This document shows, piece by piece, positions 1-13,600 of a stretch of 64,000 nucleotides of DNA. Source of the stretch: Scolanthus callimorphus (Eukaryota > Cnidaria > Anthozoa > Actiniaria > Edwardsiidae). How positions within the stretch are numbered: position 1 is the stretch's first letter; every line of letters begins with the position of its first letter. Below the pieces are notes generated by a model that searched no databases, had not been told where the DNA came from, and was given only the letters and a program-made list of their open reading frames with translations. The stretch lies in assembly GCA_033964015.1 (NCBI GenBank), contig JAWWUD010000095.1, forward strand, positions 372,001 through 436,000, written 5' to 3'. A program made the translations under genes and the position numbers.

Positions 1-543
1 ACCCATAAAAGTCGGACGCGACGTCATATATTTGACAGGTTGGTGAAAAATTGTTTTCAGCGATTCGCTGATTGGCTTTTATTCGGGACGCGTTCCGATC
101 AGGGAGACTAAATGATATTCAGTAATGAAGGACCAAAATTCTTAGCACTATCTTATATTGAATTCGAAAAAATGGCAAATTCTAAGTCGTTATTTCAACT
201 TCTGATCGCAAAATTCTTAAATTTAGATGAAATTCGTATCTCTGAAATAGCTGAAATTGTTATTCGGGTTCTTCGCCCCAATAGTAGAAATTTGCCAAAA
301 TTGCTCTTATATGGTTTTCATTGTGAGACCCTGGAATTTTTGTGCCTAATCACAGGTTCCCAAAGCTCCGTGGGAGTTAGTAGGTTCAATACCGTGGTTT
401 GTTGTTGCTTCACTTACATGATCTGTGCTTCGCTAGCGACTGTATTGAGTCATCACATATTGTATTGAGTCATCACATACAGTAAAAGCCCGCATATATC
501 CCTTTTGATACTAAATACTATGCTATATATATATATTCTATAC
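1..543. other. Left flank, no gene recognised
   Basis: No coding signal that I trust. The stretch holds a perfect 20-bp direct duplication (441-460 and 461-480) and the left arm (351-374) of an inverted repeat. It lies downstream of the last visible exon of the minus-strand modular gene, so it should be intron or unread gene body. Confidence 0.5.
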
Positions 544-1137
544 TACAGTAAAAACCAGCATAAAAGAACAAGTGATTTAAGAACACTCAGGCTGAAATTT
601 TGTCAAAAAGGTCCCTTTTACATAAGAACACATGCAGCCTGAAAAATGGAAATTGTTCTTGTATAAAAAAATTGCTGCCAGTTAGATTCGAGTACAGTAA
701 CCCACTGTGTGGTAGAGTAGTACCGAGAAGATCAATATAATGTGCTAGATCATGCACACACAGTTCTACAGCAGGAATTCCAGGGTACATTTAGCAATTG
801 TTTTTAAGATTTGACTAATTATTGTTACTAAATGACTGCACCTTTCTACCAATCACATTCTTTATTTGACTGTTGGTAGTGTATGCAGTATTTGATGTTA
901 AGAAACAGATTTAAGAACACCTTAAGAACATTGCCAGGCTGATTTTGCAGAAGACACCCAATATACAAGAACAAAATCAGCTTGATTCCCCAAAACACCT
1001 GTTATTTTATGCGGGTTTGTACTGTATCCCTTGTTATTGACAGTGATTGTCAAGAACAAGCATTACGGCCATTGAAAACTACTTTAGCTTTATTTAAATA
1101 ATCATTTTAAACCCCCACGGAGCTTGGGGAACCTGTG
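351..1137. repeat. Foldback with arms at 351-374 and 1114-1137
   Basis: The 24-bp arms are reverse complements with one mismatch. A separate TA-flanked MITE (544-1026) sits between them, so this looks like an older foldback with a younger insertion. Confidence 0.6.
544..1026. mobile_element. TA-flanked MITE, TIR TACAGTAAAAACC-like, copy 1
   Basis: The left end reads TACAGTAAAAACCAGCATA and the right end TATGCGGGTTTGTACTGTA. Both ends carry TA, as expected of Tc1/mariner-type targets. There is no transposase, so it is non-autonomous. A better preserved relative lies at 56,617-57,005. The interior repeats the phrase TTAAGAACA and its variants. Confidence 0.7.
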
Positions 1138-1308
1138 GTCTAATGAACCTGGTTGGAATTCAGTGAATTTTTAGAATACCGACTCCTGAATTTTGCTCTG
1201 TTGTAGGTGTCAGCCTTTCCAAAAAGCAATCTGATCAGATGGGAACCAATCAGATGCCCTGATATCAGTTTTTGTTTCACACGCTATAAATGGAGAGCAG
1301 AAGGGGGC

Positions 1309-1322
1309 GGGGGGGGGGGGGG
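1309..1322. repeat. Poly-G run
   Basis: A run of G residues after a G-rich stretch. Length is uncertain in any assembly. Confidence 0.8.
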
Positions 1323-1378
1323 ATGGTGTTATCCTCACCAGGCCCTATGATCGAGAAGGAACAAAATGGCCTACTTAC

Positions 1379-1678
1379 TCGTTTTCTTTAGTCGAGGCTC
1401 TGAGAACTGCGCACTTGGTATCCCTAGAGCTTTAACAGATATCTTATAGGTGGTTAAAGGCTTTAGGTTCTCCATTGTGTAGGTACTACTGCCGTCGCGA
1501 CTAACAATTGCTGAGGTTGAAGTACCATAGACACTGCTTTCCTCAAACTTCACCATGTATGCTGATACGAAGCCAGGTATGGTGTAGACAGCAGCGGAAT
1601 TGTACCATCTGATATTGATTGCTGTAGGACTTAACAATGTTGTACTAGACGAAGTAAGGGTTGGTGGTCCAACCACAG
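1379..1678 (-). CDS. Exon: fibronectin type III domain
   Basis: 300 bp, acceptor TGACAG before 1,678 and donor GTAAGT at 1,378, phase 1 at both ends as is usual for shuffled FN3 modules. The translation has the FN3 hallmarks: a proline-rich start (GPPTLTS), the B-strand tryptophan in INIRWYN, and the tyrosine-corner motif LKPLTTYKISVKAL near the end. It follows the LamG exon at 3,977-3,309 in phase. The gene continues to the left of the window. Confidence 0.8.
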
Positions 1679-4600
1679 CTGTCATAAATTATACAAACAG
1701 GAGTCAATTATTTTCAAATGCTGTCGGACAATACTGTAGAATTTGTGCTTTTTTAACTTTTCTATGACTAAAGGAGGAGGTATATAGGGTGCTCAGAATA
1801 CTGCAATACTGCAATACCTTAATACCGCACACACAAATTCTGAAAATAACGAATACCTCGCCTCAGTAAAGATGTGAATCAAAGCATAAGTTTACAAATA
1901 TGAATAGATTTGCCAGGCACCTTAAAAGGGAACCCCGGGTGTTAAGCCTTTTCAAGCTCAGAGAAAACTTAACGCTGATTCGACAAAACTTTATAACTGA
2001 AAAGAAGCTCAGTTTGAAAAATGCGACTTGTTTTACATTGTTCAGATTCTTATTTGAATTTAGCGGGCGCCGCCATATTGGTAACATGACGTCACTTTTG
2101 TGCCTGACGTTAACGAGAACCGCGTAAACCGCTTATTTTATATTAGATATCCTTTTTTTACAATCTTAAGATGCTAATTGTTTTCTTGGTGTTCTTTTTC
2201 TGATTATGACGTGTATAGCGAGCAAAGCCTCTTTCAGGGCTTACATGGAAATGCATAATTTATAGCCCAAGATTGACGTCACGTTTCCAAGATGGCGTCG
2301 CCCGCGAAATTCAAATTCCAATCTCGTCAAAGCAAAATGATTTGCGTCCGCCTTATTGGGGTTTGTTGACTAATGTTTTTGACTTGTTAAAGTTTCATCA
2401 GAGCTTGAAAAGGCTAAAGACCGGGGTTCCCTTTAATCGTCTTTTTTTTAGCGAAGGTAAAAAAAACCAGTTCCCTGCAATAGGCTTTCCGGCCATTTGC
2501 AAGCCAGCAGAGAAAGGGTGCGAGAAACACGTCCGTTGTGTTCCTGTGGAAATGTAAATATATAGTTTTAGGCACTGCCTAAAAGCGGAGGTCGAACCAA
2601 TGCATTGCTGTCATGTCATCAAGGCTTTTCTAGTTTTGATGACGTCATGCCACGTGACCTTGGTTGTGCACCCCCGTTGCCTCCAAGATATCTTAACTCA
2701 AGTTTGGGCACCTAGCAATGTTACCTTCTTGAGATATTCTTTTTTCTATTTTTGATGACGTCATCGGTAACGTGACCTTGGTGGTGCACCCCCTTGCCTG
2801 CATGATAACCTAATCCAAGTTTGGTCACCTAGTGATATTGAATGCTCGAGATATTGACTTTTCTAGTTCTGATGACGTCATCAATGACGTCATGTCACGT
2901 AGCCTTGGTGGTGCACCCCCCTCGTCTGCTTGATAACCTAATCCAAGTTTGGTCACCTAGCGATGTTGCCTTCTCGAGATATTGAAGTTTCTATTTTTGA
3001 TGACGTAATCGGGTACGGCATGCCACGTGACCTTGGTGGTGCACCCCCCTTGCCTCCAAAATAACTTTACCCATGTTTGGTCACCTAGCGATGTTGCCTT
3101 CTTGAGAGATATTGACTTTTCTAGTTTTGATAACGTCATGCCGGACGAACGAACGGAAGGACGCCAAACTGGAAGTCCATGACAGAATCGGTCGATGCAT
3201 ATACACTTTTGTTTTATTCCTTCTTCTCCTGCATGTAGCTATGGGGCTCCTTCGGCGCCCGCGGGAGCTCCGCTATAAATGGCTAATGAGAGATGAAAAT
3301 GTACTTACCCTGGGAATCGGTGTTAAGGCATTTATACCTAACGATCGCCAATTGTTTCCTGTTTAACGCAACATCATAGAGTTGCAAGCAAGTTATTCTG
3401 ATACGTGGGTATTTACAAAATTTAATGTGTAACGGCCATATTTCTTGTATAGTGTATTGCCACTGCGATCCAACAATCATCTCCTTGTCTAATTTCCCAT
3501 CTACCCAAATCTGTGCTGCTCCTTGGCGACCTCTATATATAAATCCTATTAAGTGCCATGCATAGCGTGTAACTTTCTTCCTAGATGACATTTCCAGAGT
3601 AAAGCTGTGCGAGAGCTTTAAGAGAACCTTGAGTTTAGAATTCGACTGGAGAGAAAGCGAGAAGGCGTCCGAGTCGTTATAGCTTGCTCCAATAGTGATG
3701 ACGACTATATGAGGTGTGCCCCCATAAAACAGTATCCAACTGAATAGAGAAATGGAATGCTTAGTTTTCCCAACAAGTGTTCCTCTGTGTACGAGGTACG
3801 TGTAGGTACTACAGTCGGCGGGAGGGTAGCGAACATTGGTAAAGCTAAACGATCCTCGTCGCTGGCCTAGTATACCGCCCCAATGCCACACTGATGGGCC
3901 GACGCTTGTCACGAAGGCACCAAGGCTGATTACTCTTGGGGAACTCAGAGAATCCAGTAAAAACGGCTGAGGTAGAACTAGAATAACAAGAACAAGAAAC
4001 AAAGACAATAAATAAGGAGGATGCAATATGAAGCTTACAGCTAAAACTGGGTCATCTCCAGTGTAAGAACCATTCCTTGAGGACATTTTTATGTTTAGTT
4101 ACTATTTAATCATGATTGGTTCAACCTTCGTTCTACCAAACAAAGAAAGCTTTGTGACGCAGCTGGTGAATTCATACACTGGAGATAAGCCCTAAAACTG
4201 GTGCATCACGACCCACGTCATTTTTGATTTTGCTGTTCGGCCAATCAAACCATCTGAGCTAATGAAATGAAAAATGATGATGGTGAAAAAACGTATTTTT
4301 AATCTTCTTTACATACTTGCACAGATGCTAAACATTACATCCAAAATGGCGGACGGTAAGTCACATGACATTTACCATGACAACAACTCGAATCAAAATT
4401 CCAAAATTTGTTTTTGGGCCAAGTTTGAAAGATTTTTGTTGAAAAATAACGAAGTTACAAAAAAGAAGACCTAAGTTTTTCAGCCATGCCTTAAGTTAAT
4501 TCCCCTGAAGAAATTTTTTTTCTTCCTCGAGTGTTGCGCCTTAAAGTGGTGAAGAGGTTTGCGTGCTTTTGTGATCCTGGGAGCTCTATCAGCTGGGACC

Positions 4601-7600
4601 TACAATCTTGGACAAAAGGGTAGAGAAAATGTTAATACCACTTATCTTTTGAGTTTTCGACCTAACTTAAGGCCCCGTTTATCCCCCCTCCCCCCTAAAT
4701 CAATGTTGGTTATGAAGGGCGTCCATCCCTTGACACGTTCCTTGCAACATTGCTTCGGGGGAGAGGGGGGAGGTGAAATGACAGGAGTAAAGCGAAAAAA
4801 GAAGCGATTTCAGTAATTTTCTCTACAGGTTTTGTCCAAGATTGTAGGTCCCTGGTAGGTCCAACCCTGCTGGGCAGGTTCCAGGTGAGGGCCAGACGAA
4901 TTGCAACACCTTGCCCTCCAGGTTGGGGGGTTGGGCGTTGGGCTAATGACCCAACCCTGTAAAACTCCTATCATTACTGGAACCAGACACACAATTCAAG
5001 GAAGTAATGGGCAGCAGAAAGGAGAGGCAGGCCAGGCACCTCCAGACAAGGATATCTGTTTTATGGATTACCAGCGCAACATGACATTGGCGGGTGAAAG
5101 CTTCACAGAAGAAGCCCATCAATCGATAGCATCACTTCTGACCCAAAGAAATGCTACACATTGGCAATTGGAATGTACGTACAATGTACGCAATAGGTAA
5201 CAGCCCAAGTGGCCAAGGAAATGCGTGAATACAACATCGACATATTAGGAATAAGCGAGTGCAGATTTACTGGCTTTGGAAAGATGAAGCTTACTGTCTT
5301 GATCAGTTTGATTACAGATTGTTCATGCAGAATATGTAGAAGAGGTCAGGCTGGGAATAGCCGCTCTCAAAGAAGGGAAAGCAGGCGGCTTTGATAATAT
5401 CGTGGCCGAGCTTTTAAAGGAAGATCTAGAAACGTCATCCCAGAAGTTACATGAGATCATAAATATCATATGGGAAGAAGAGGAGGCTTCCGAGGAGTGG
5501 CTTAAAAGGCTAATAGTCAAGATTCCAAAGAAAAGCGACCTGGGCGAATGTGGAAATTGGAGAGGTATTACGCTCCTAGTAATTGCCAGCAAAGTTCTGG
5601 GCAAGATTATCATTGGAAAAATGAAAGTTGGAGTGAGCACAAGGTTGAGACCAGAGCAAGCAGGTTTCTTAGAACAACGGAACACCACCTAACATCATAG
5701 AACAAGCATGGGAGTGGCAAGCCCCGCTATTAATTAACTTTATCGACTTTGAGAAAGCTTTCGATTCGCTTAATCTTTCGATTCGCTTAATCTAGAAAGT
5801 ATCTGGCTCATTATGAGATCATATGGGACCCCAGAGAAGATGATCAACATAGTCAAAATACTCTACAACAATGCTGAGTTTGCTGTCATCGACAATGGCC
5901 ACACATTTGAATGGTTCAAGGTAAAAACAGGCGTGAAGCAAGGCTGCGTGATGTCAGGATTCCTTTTCCTACTAGCCATAGACTGGGTGATGCGGCGAGC
6001 AACAGAAAATGGTAACACGGGAATACGTTGGAAGATGATGAGTCAATTAGAAGATCTTGAACGATCCAAGGCCCCATTTGGAACTTTATTATTTCTGAGA
6101 AGACTTGACTTTGCAGATGACATCGCATTGATATCCACAACAACATCCCAAATGCAGAAGAAAACATCAAAGATGGCTGACGCAGCTTGTAGGATCGGTC
6201 TTAAGATCAATAAGAAGAAAACGGAGGTCCTCAAGATCAATCTTAAAAATAAGGAACGTGGCAACAAGATCAAGTTCAAGGAAGGTGACGAGATTAGGGA
6301 GGTTCACGATTTTGTTTACTTCGGCGCAACGGTGAGTGACACGAGAGGAGCGGATGCGGACATAGGAAAGCGGCTTGGGAAAGCAAAGTCAACGTTTGGC
6401 AGGCTAAGGAAGATCTGGGACTCGAAGAAATACAGTAGGAAAACCAAGATCAAGCTCTATAACACTCTTGTTATACCAGTGCTGATGTACGGTTGCGAAA
6501 CGTGGAAAACAATCGTAGCAGACAACAAAAGATTTGACTCATTCCAGTATAAATGCCTGAAGAAGATCATGAGGATATACTGGCCCTACATAATTTCCAT
6601 GGAGGAGCTAAACGAGCTTTGCGGGTGCGAGCGCGTACGTACAGCGATCAGGAGAAGGCGATGGAGATGGCTAGGCCATGTACTGCGCATGCCTACAGAA
6701 ATAGTTGCGCTATTGCATTAACATGGAAGGAAGGGAGGCGCAAGGTCGGGAGGCTAAAAACAACATGGCGGAGAACGGTAGAGAAGGAGAGAGACGGGGC
6801 AGGCTGGAGGTCGTGGGAAGTGTCGCTAAAGACAGCCTTATGCGCAACAGAGCGCGAAGAGGCTAGGTAAGGTAAGGTTATTTTTTCTTAATTTGTCTAT
6901 TTACTATTTAGTATATAAGAAATGAAAATATGAAATAAAAAGAGGGGGGTGCTAGAGGGCTATTTTGTAAAGGATTAGTACGTGTACTATCTTAATTCAA
7001 CATTCATTCTAGGGCTAATCTTGACACTCGTCAAATACATCTTGGAAAATGGAAAATGGACTAGACAAGCAGACAAAATCTCGGGAGTACTGTATCTTTG
7101 ACCAATCACAAGGGAAGTTACAACTGGAACCCAGAAGGTTGTGGTTATACACCCTTTAGCCACCAAAAGCAATTCTGGTCGAGTATTGTTCAAGTTCTAC
7201 ATGTTGATAGGTAACGTGAACGGATTACTTTAGGGGTGGACCATTAGACATTTTGGGAGGGAGTGGCAATTTTTTTGCATATGATTTTTTTTGGGGGGGA
7301 TCAGGTTGTGCAAGAATTTTTTTTCGATCTCGCAGGCCATGTACGAATTTTTTTTCCCGCAGACACACACGCAAAATATCTTGTAAAACACGTTATACAT
7401 ACATACCGAAACTTGTCAGAGTGGGAAGTATAGACAGTAGCGCATCGAGCAAAACCTGTTCCCGTGGCGTTCCGTTCCCACAGGCCGTCCAAATCCTATT
7501 GCTCTATGTATATGCATCAACAAAATTTTCTTATGCTATATTTATATTGGTTGAGATAAAAAGAAATGAAGCTGTTAAGAGGGAATGTCCACTAAGACCG

Positions 7601-10600
7601 ACCGATCTGGTGAAATAAGGGCATTTTCCTTGAAGCAAGATGGATAACATTGCTCAGAATCGAAATATCTTGAAGCGAATAATCATCGCACCGATAAACT
7701 ACATGGAAAATACGTTCGGAAGCCAAAACTAGGACGCTAACTATCCAGGTAAGACAGAGAAGTGCTCGGTGTTGCATTATTTTCACGAATCAAGTGTATT
7801 TTCTCTCAGTATTTGCATTATGTTCGCGTTGTGTTTACATGTGTTGACACATTCAAGTTGTGATAACTCCGATTTTGATAGGTTTGGTTCTTGGCGTTGA
7901 CAAATAGCCTGGCAATAATTTTTATATTACGATTGAGAACAATATGTCTACTTATGAGAAAAAATTAGTTGGGTTGATTTGGGACACTACCGGGACTGGA
8001 TATTCCCTCCTGAAAATGATCGCCGATTTCGAGCGAGCAAAATTTTGATCAGTTTTAGCGGCTTCCCATGCCAAAATTATCGAACGCAAAAGATAATATT
8101 TAGCCTTAAATTACTTCTTAGGATATACAAAAGACATTTCTGAACCGATTTCTTTTGGTATATTAGGCTATCTTCGGACCAAATATGAAGGATTTCGATT
8201 TTTCATCATGTGCCACATATTTCCAATTTCGTTCGGTATTAGTGGATATTTCCTCTTAAACGTTTTCGCCATTCCCCTGGCCCCTATTTGACCAAGTAGA
8301 AGATTTTTCTTTCGTTGCGCGAGAAGCGCAGCCGATAAACGCAGTTCATCAAGCCTCAGAGAAAAGATAGATGAACATTCCGTTGTTTTGTGTATAGTAA
8401 ACAAGCCTGTAGGTTTTATTATCTATGCGCGCAACTGCGCACCGCAAATGATGAAATTATTATTACTCATTTGCGTAAAGCGGTCCAAATGACGAATTTC
8501 TATAGTTGTAACGTCGAACTCACGCTTACCTAAGTGGTCTTCTGTCAAACATAGTGACTGCCTGCCAGGCCTATCACTGCAGGGCATTTTTGGGAGGGTT
8601 TGTTTTACCTCGGCAAGATACACTTCTTGTAAACGGCGCGAGGGCAGTGTCTTCGTTGCGTGAGTTCTCACCGACTATATATTAGATGTTATTTTTTATG
8701 CGCGCGAAGCGCAGCAAGCAGTGAAGTGAAGTAGAAAAATGCAAATGATAGAGACGTTGCTGGAATAACTACTTCAGACATCTTTTTAACGAGAGCCCAA
8801 GCCATGTCTTTTTTTCTAGCTTCAATCTATGCAAGAATTTTTTTTTGGAAGGATTGGCCTTGCATGAATTTTTTTGGGAATTGCCACCCCCTCCCCAATT
8901 TCTAATGGTCCACCCCTTAGGCCACCGGCGACTGCTTCAAATTGATCGCGTGATCACTTTTGATGTATCACGTGATGCGTTGTTTATGTACACGTGATCA
9001 ATACTTTTGGACAACTTTGAGTATTCATTGTTTTGTTGCTCTCAAACGAAGTTAACGCCCAAAGAATTTAATGACCGGGGCAGAAGCGTATCCACAGAAC
9101 TTACCTATCTTGTTGTAAAGGCACCACTCCTTCAACTCTGAAATCTCGCCGACTGTCAACTTGCGAGTGTAAATCTGAAGACAGGACAGTCTACCCGTGA
9201 ATCCTCCGACTTCTATTTTATCGCCTGTCTGGAAGCCGTGATTTAAAGTCACAGGAGCGGATTGCTCATCATACACAACAAAATCCGCATACGAATACAG
9301 CCGTAAGCTGACGTGATACCATGACTCACTAGAAAAATTGCCGAACACTGTTCGAGTGTCCGAATTGTAACCAGGGACTATACCTTTCAGTCGCCAGGGC
9401 CGGTATACATCAATTTCCGTTAGACATGGATCTTGTTCTCTTTCTCTATTTTTAAAGCAGAGAATTTTTCCTTCTTCCTTGCTGTACACCCAAATAAGAA
9501 TTGATAACTGTGTAGACGATTTGACTTGGTTGTCGACAGTAATATACACGATATCGGTTGATAAAGATTTGTTGAATGTTATCGAGCCAGCACTCTCGTT
9601 TGATATGCCGGGAACCAGTCGTGAGGACTCCCGAGAAATGACCACGTCCTCTCCATTTATCGGTTCCATTTCTTTAGAAAACGAAACAGTAAGAGCAGGA
9701 GTTGCTGTAAAGGAAAAAATGACGTGTTACGGAGACCATCACTTAGTGGTGGGCACCCGAAGCACACAGAGCCCATCAAGAGGAACCTCCATCACTTCCT
9801 CCAGACCTTCCAAATATGTTAAGAGGGATTTCCTAATAAGCAAGTTTTTGCGGAATTTTCTTGACATGTTGAATCAGTATGCGCGAACATCAGTTTTCAT
9901 TGTTATAAATCATCAGCGCGAGAGGCGTTTTCATGCATTTATAATAATAAGCTGAAAAAACTGTCATGTTCCAAGCTGTTTGTTAATTAGTCGAGCGGCT
10001 TGTCTTTGTTTTTAATTGCACGAAACAGTGCTAAAATTTCATTCTTCTACTCCTATGCCTATGGCCTGGCCTCGGTGTAGTAGATGGAGGCTCCTGTTTG
10101 ATGAGTTCCTGGCATTACCTATTTTGTCAGTGACACAAACCAGCTGAAACATGCTTTCCTATTCGAATTGCCAAATTGTTGCTAAAGTAACATACCAGGA
10201 GCTCATTAACTAGGAGCGTCCATCTCCCATGTTTTCACACTGTAACAGCGTATTGGAAGATGAGGCCTCTATAAAATTATATTTACTTTCAAATTTTCTA
10301 ACAAAGCCTACGCCCCATATTCGCTGAGGCAATTAGAATGCATTTATCGTATGCTTTGTTCACAGAAATGTATTCAAGCAGCAAATGTAATGCTCTGCTG
10401 CAGAGTTGCTTCATTTTCCAATTCGCTGTACACCTTGCTACCCCTACATAGACGCTCCTAGGGGGAGGGGGGCCCCAAGGTAATGGGCTCCTGACATACT
10501 AAATGATGCACGCATAGCTCCTTTCTGGCCTCGTGTTACACGTACCGCGTTTGGCAAATAGCACAACCTCACAGAATCGGAGTTCTTTGGAAGCATTTAC

Positions 10601-13600
10601 AGATGAGTGACCGATGTGTAGGAATTGTGTTGCGATGGGCGGGGTACATATAAATGACCTTGCCTCTCCCTGATTAATAAGTTCCAGCTCGCCACATTTT
10701 GTTCGATTCTCCCAAGATGACCCGCCGAAAACCGCAACTTCCACGTCATCACTGTCAACCAGAAGGAAGACTTCTTGCACCAATAAAGAGCGTCTGAGAT
10801 CGATGACTATCATGTCTGGTGTGCCTGGTTGGCTGGCGGTTTTGCTGGCCGTTTCACATTCACCGTTCTCCGTGGAAAACTTCCCGTCGTTTAATTTGGA
10901 GCTTGATACAGGATGTATGGGATCAAATTCTGATGTATTTACTGCGAAAAGTAAGTAAAGTAGAAATAAAATAAAATAAAATTCGAAATAAAAACTCCCG
11001 GAAAGAATTTTATATTGTCCTTCTCATTTTCCTAGGGAGGGTTCGGGACATTATCCTTCGAGGAAAGTTTTGAAATTGAAATTTTCATGGTTAAAAATAT
11101 TCCATATTTCAAATAATTAGGCCCGGGGAACCTTAAATAATCCTTACCCATCACATGGCATCTAGATGGACTCATAGCAATCACATCTCCTTTCAAACCA
11201 CGTAAAAACATACGCCATTCAATCATAGGAGCTTTGGGGATCACACTTTCTTCGAATGATCCACAGTACGTTGCCATTAGTCTAATATTATCGGTTGGTA
11301 GCTGTACACCCCACATGTTGAAGTCCGCCATTTGACCAAAGAACCCACTGTCTTGCAGAGTAGGCGTGCTGCTTCCGTTGGCCAGTTTCCAAGCGTTATC
11401 GTTTCGTTATCGGGAACAGGCGTGAAGGTGCTGAATGACGTATCCCAGCCTACTGCATCCCCATTCACGTAAATCCTCCATGATCCCACAGACTCAGCAG
11501 ACCACGTGGTACACACGTGATGCCAGTTGCCGTCGAACAAATCAGGACTCCTACAAGTCCTGTTAAACCAGTTAAACAGCAAGTTTAGAGAGCAGTCATC
11601 ATTAAATGAAGGGGTTCCGTAGTCTTTCGGCTTGGAAAAAGACACACGGTAAGACGAGACAAAGATACATTGCGTGAACATAGTAGAGGGCAAGGAAATG
11701 TATGTAAAGAAAACCTAAAATGCAACAAAGGTGTCATACAGCACTTTGACACACTATACAACTATGTGTGCAGCTTAGCCTCATTCCTAGAGCCTCACGG
11801 CCTCTGAACGTTGCTAGTTAGGCTCTGCATTCTACTTCTTGTATAAACGTTACGTTACGTTACTCTGCTGTGAGTTACGAGTACCTACGACCAACTGTTA
11901 AAACAAAGGGTAAGGCTCTTTGGAACGAGAATAGAGACCTTCAGCTGCGTCACAGAACCCATACATTTGATTACAGAGCACAATGCTTGCACGTACAAAT
12001 ATATGAAATCAAATACATTCCAAATGTTTTCTAATTAAGCTGCTACGGTCTTTCTCTCAGCGGCTATGTATCAAATCTCACGAGAATGGGCTAAGACAAC
12101 AGGGTGGTGAAGAAAGGGTGTCCATCACGAATCACGAACTAATTTCTCATGATTTCACGAATCACGAACTAATTTCTCATGATTTCACGAATCACGAGGT
12201 TTGCAAATTTCACGTTGATAATTTCTTTAAAGGGAGGCTGTCATGATACGCGCATGCTCCAGAAACGATCACTGAGCAAAACTATTTAGAACATCTTATC
12301 AGAAAACTATTGAAGAATATGTAAAACGTAAACATTTGGTCGGATGGATCTAGAAAAAGCGAGATTAAAACGGATTTTTTAGTGGTTTTCGGCCTTCGCT
12401 GGCCATCGTTACGGGACGATACTTCCTTGTTTTGAGATGCGCAGAACACCTGCGCAGTTGCGTGACAGCCTCCCTTTAAATTGTACAGTAGGGCAAGAAA
12501 ATCACGAATCGTGGAAGAAAAAAGGATAAAATCACGAATCACGGCACTCAGAATGTGCAATTCATGGATCACGAATGAGACAGCTTTCACGAATGCGTTT
12601 TCTCGAATCGCGAACCAAACTTTGGTCCAACCACGGATCACCTCTTCACCACCCTGAAACAACAACGACAGGACAACGGCAACAACTGCGTCATTCTCGT
12701 TCCCAGAGCTACCCGGCTCGTCTCCTCGCAGGGGAGGCTCTGGTGACATCCATTTGAGGACCTTTGCTGATTGGCTGGTTTAGAACGTTGGTGCATGCGC
12801 AGAAAGATCTTTCTCTCAACGGCTCTGTATCAAATCTCGCGCATGCGTCAGTGGCTGTCACCAGAGCCTCCCCCGCGAGGAGACGAGCCGGGGAGCTCTG
12901 GGTAAGAATGCAACTGCGTTCATGAAACCAGAAAGTGTTGAACCGCGGCTTATGAACAGAAATTTCGCATAACGAGAGGAAAGAATGAAAGAGAGTAATT
13001 AAAATCCAAAATATTATGTGTTTTCGTTTACCTAGTTTCATCGTGAACGGCGAGGCTGAACTCTGCTGTCGTATCGTAGCTGTAGACAAGTTGTACCCTG
13101 TATCCGTAGGTAAAGAAAACTTGCGCTGGCCTTTGTTTCAGCAAACGCGCCCATTGGCAAGTCGTGAAGCCTGGTAATGGCCTTGACGTGTTTCTATTCC
13201 CGACTATTGCCACGATCGATGCAGTGTGATTTATTATCTGTAGACTGTAATCTGGAAAGCAAAACAAATGAACGGTGAGTTTCCATATGCCGACTTAAAG
13301 TAGGTGGATGTGTATTTATATTCATATTTTGTCTGTTATTGGTGTGCATTTCAGTATGGCTACCCATATAAAAAAATATGTCGCTTTTGTCAATGCCAAC
13401 CCGTGCGTGACGCGGGCTACCTGTGTAGGTATTTCCGGGCTCCTGGGGACCAAAATAAAGATGGCGGCTACACCAACAAAGTTTCGCTCCAAAATCTGCA
13501 AGTTTTGACGAACGTTTTGACAATTTAGGGTACGAAGTAAGCTAGGAAAACTTCTGGAACTCCAAATATGGTAAATAGAAACTTCCATATAAGGAAATTT

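Noticed and set aside
3978..4086. ATG at 4,086 with a hydrophobic stretch as start of a membrane protein
   Set aside because: The hydrophobic run is a splice-acceptor pyrimidine tract in frame; starting the exon at 3,977 gives phase agreement with both neighbours.
9479..9955. 158-codon plus-strand frame
   Set aside because: It is antisense to the LamG exon, which has splice sites, phase and domain support.
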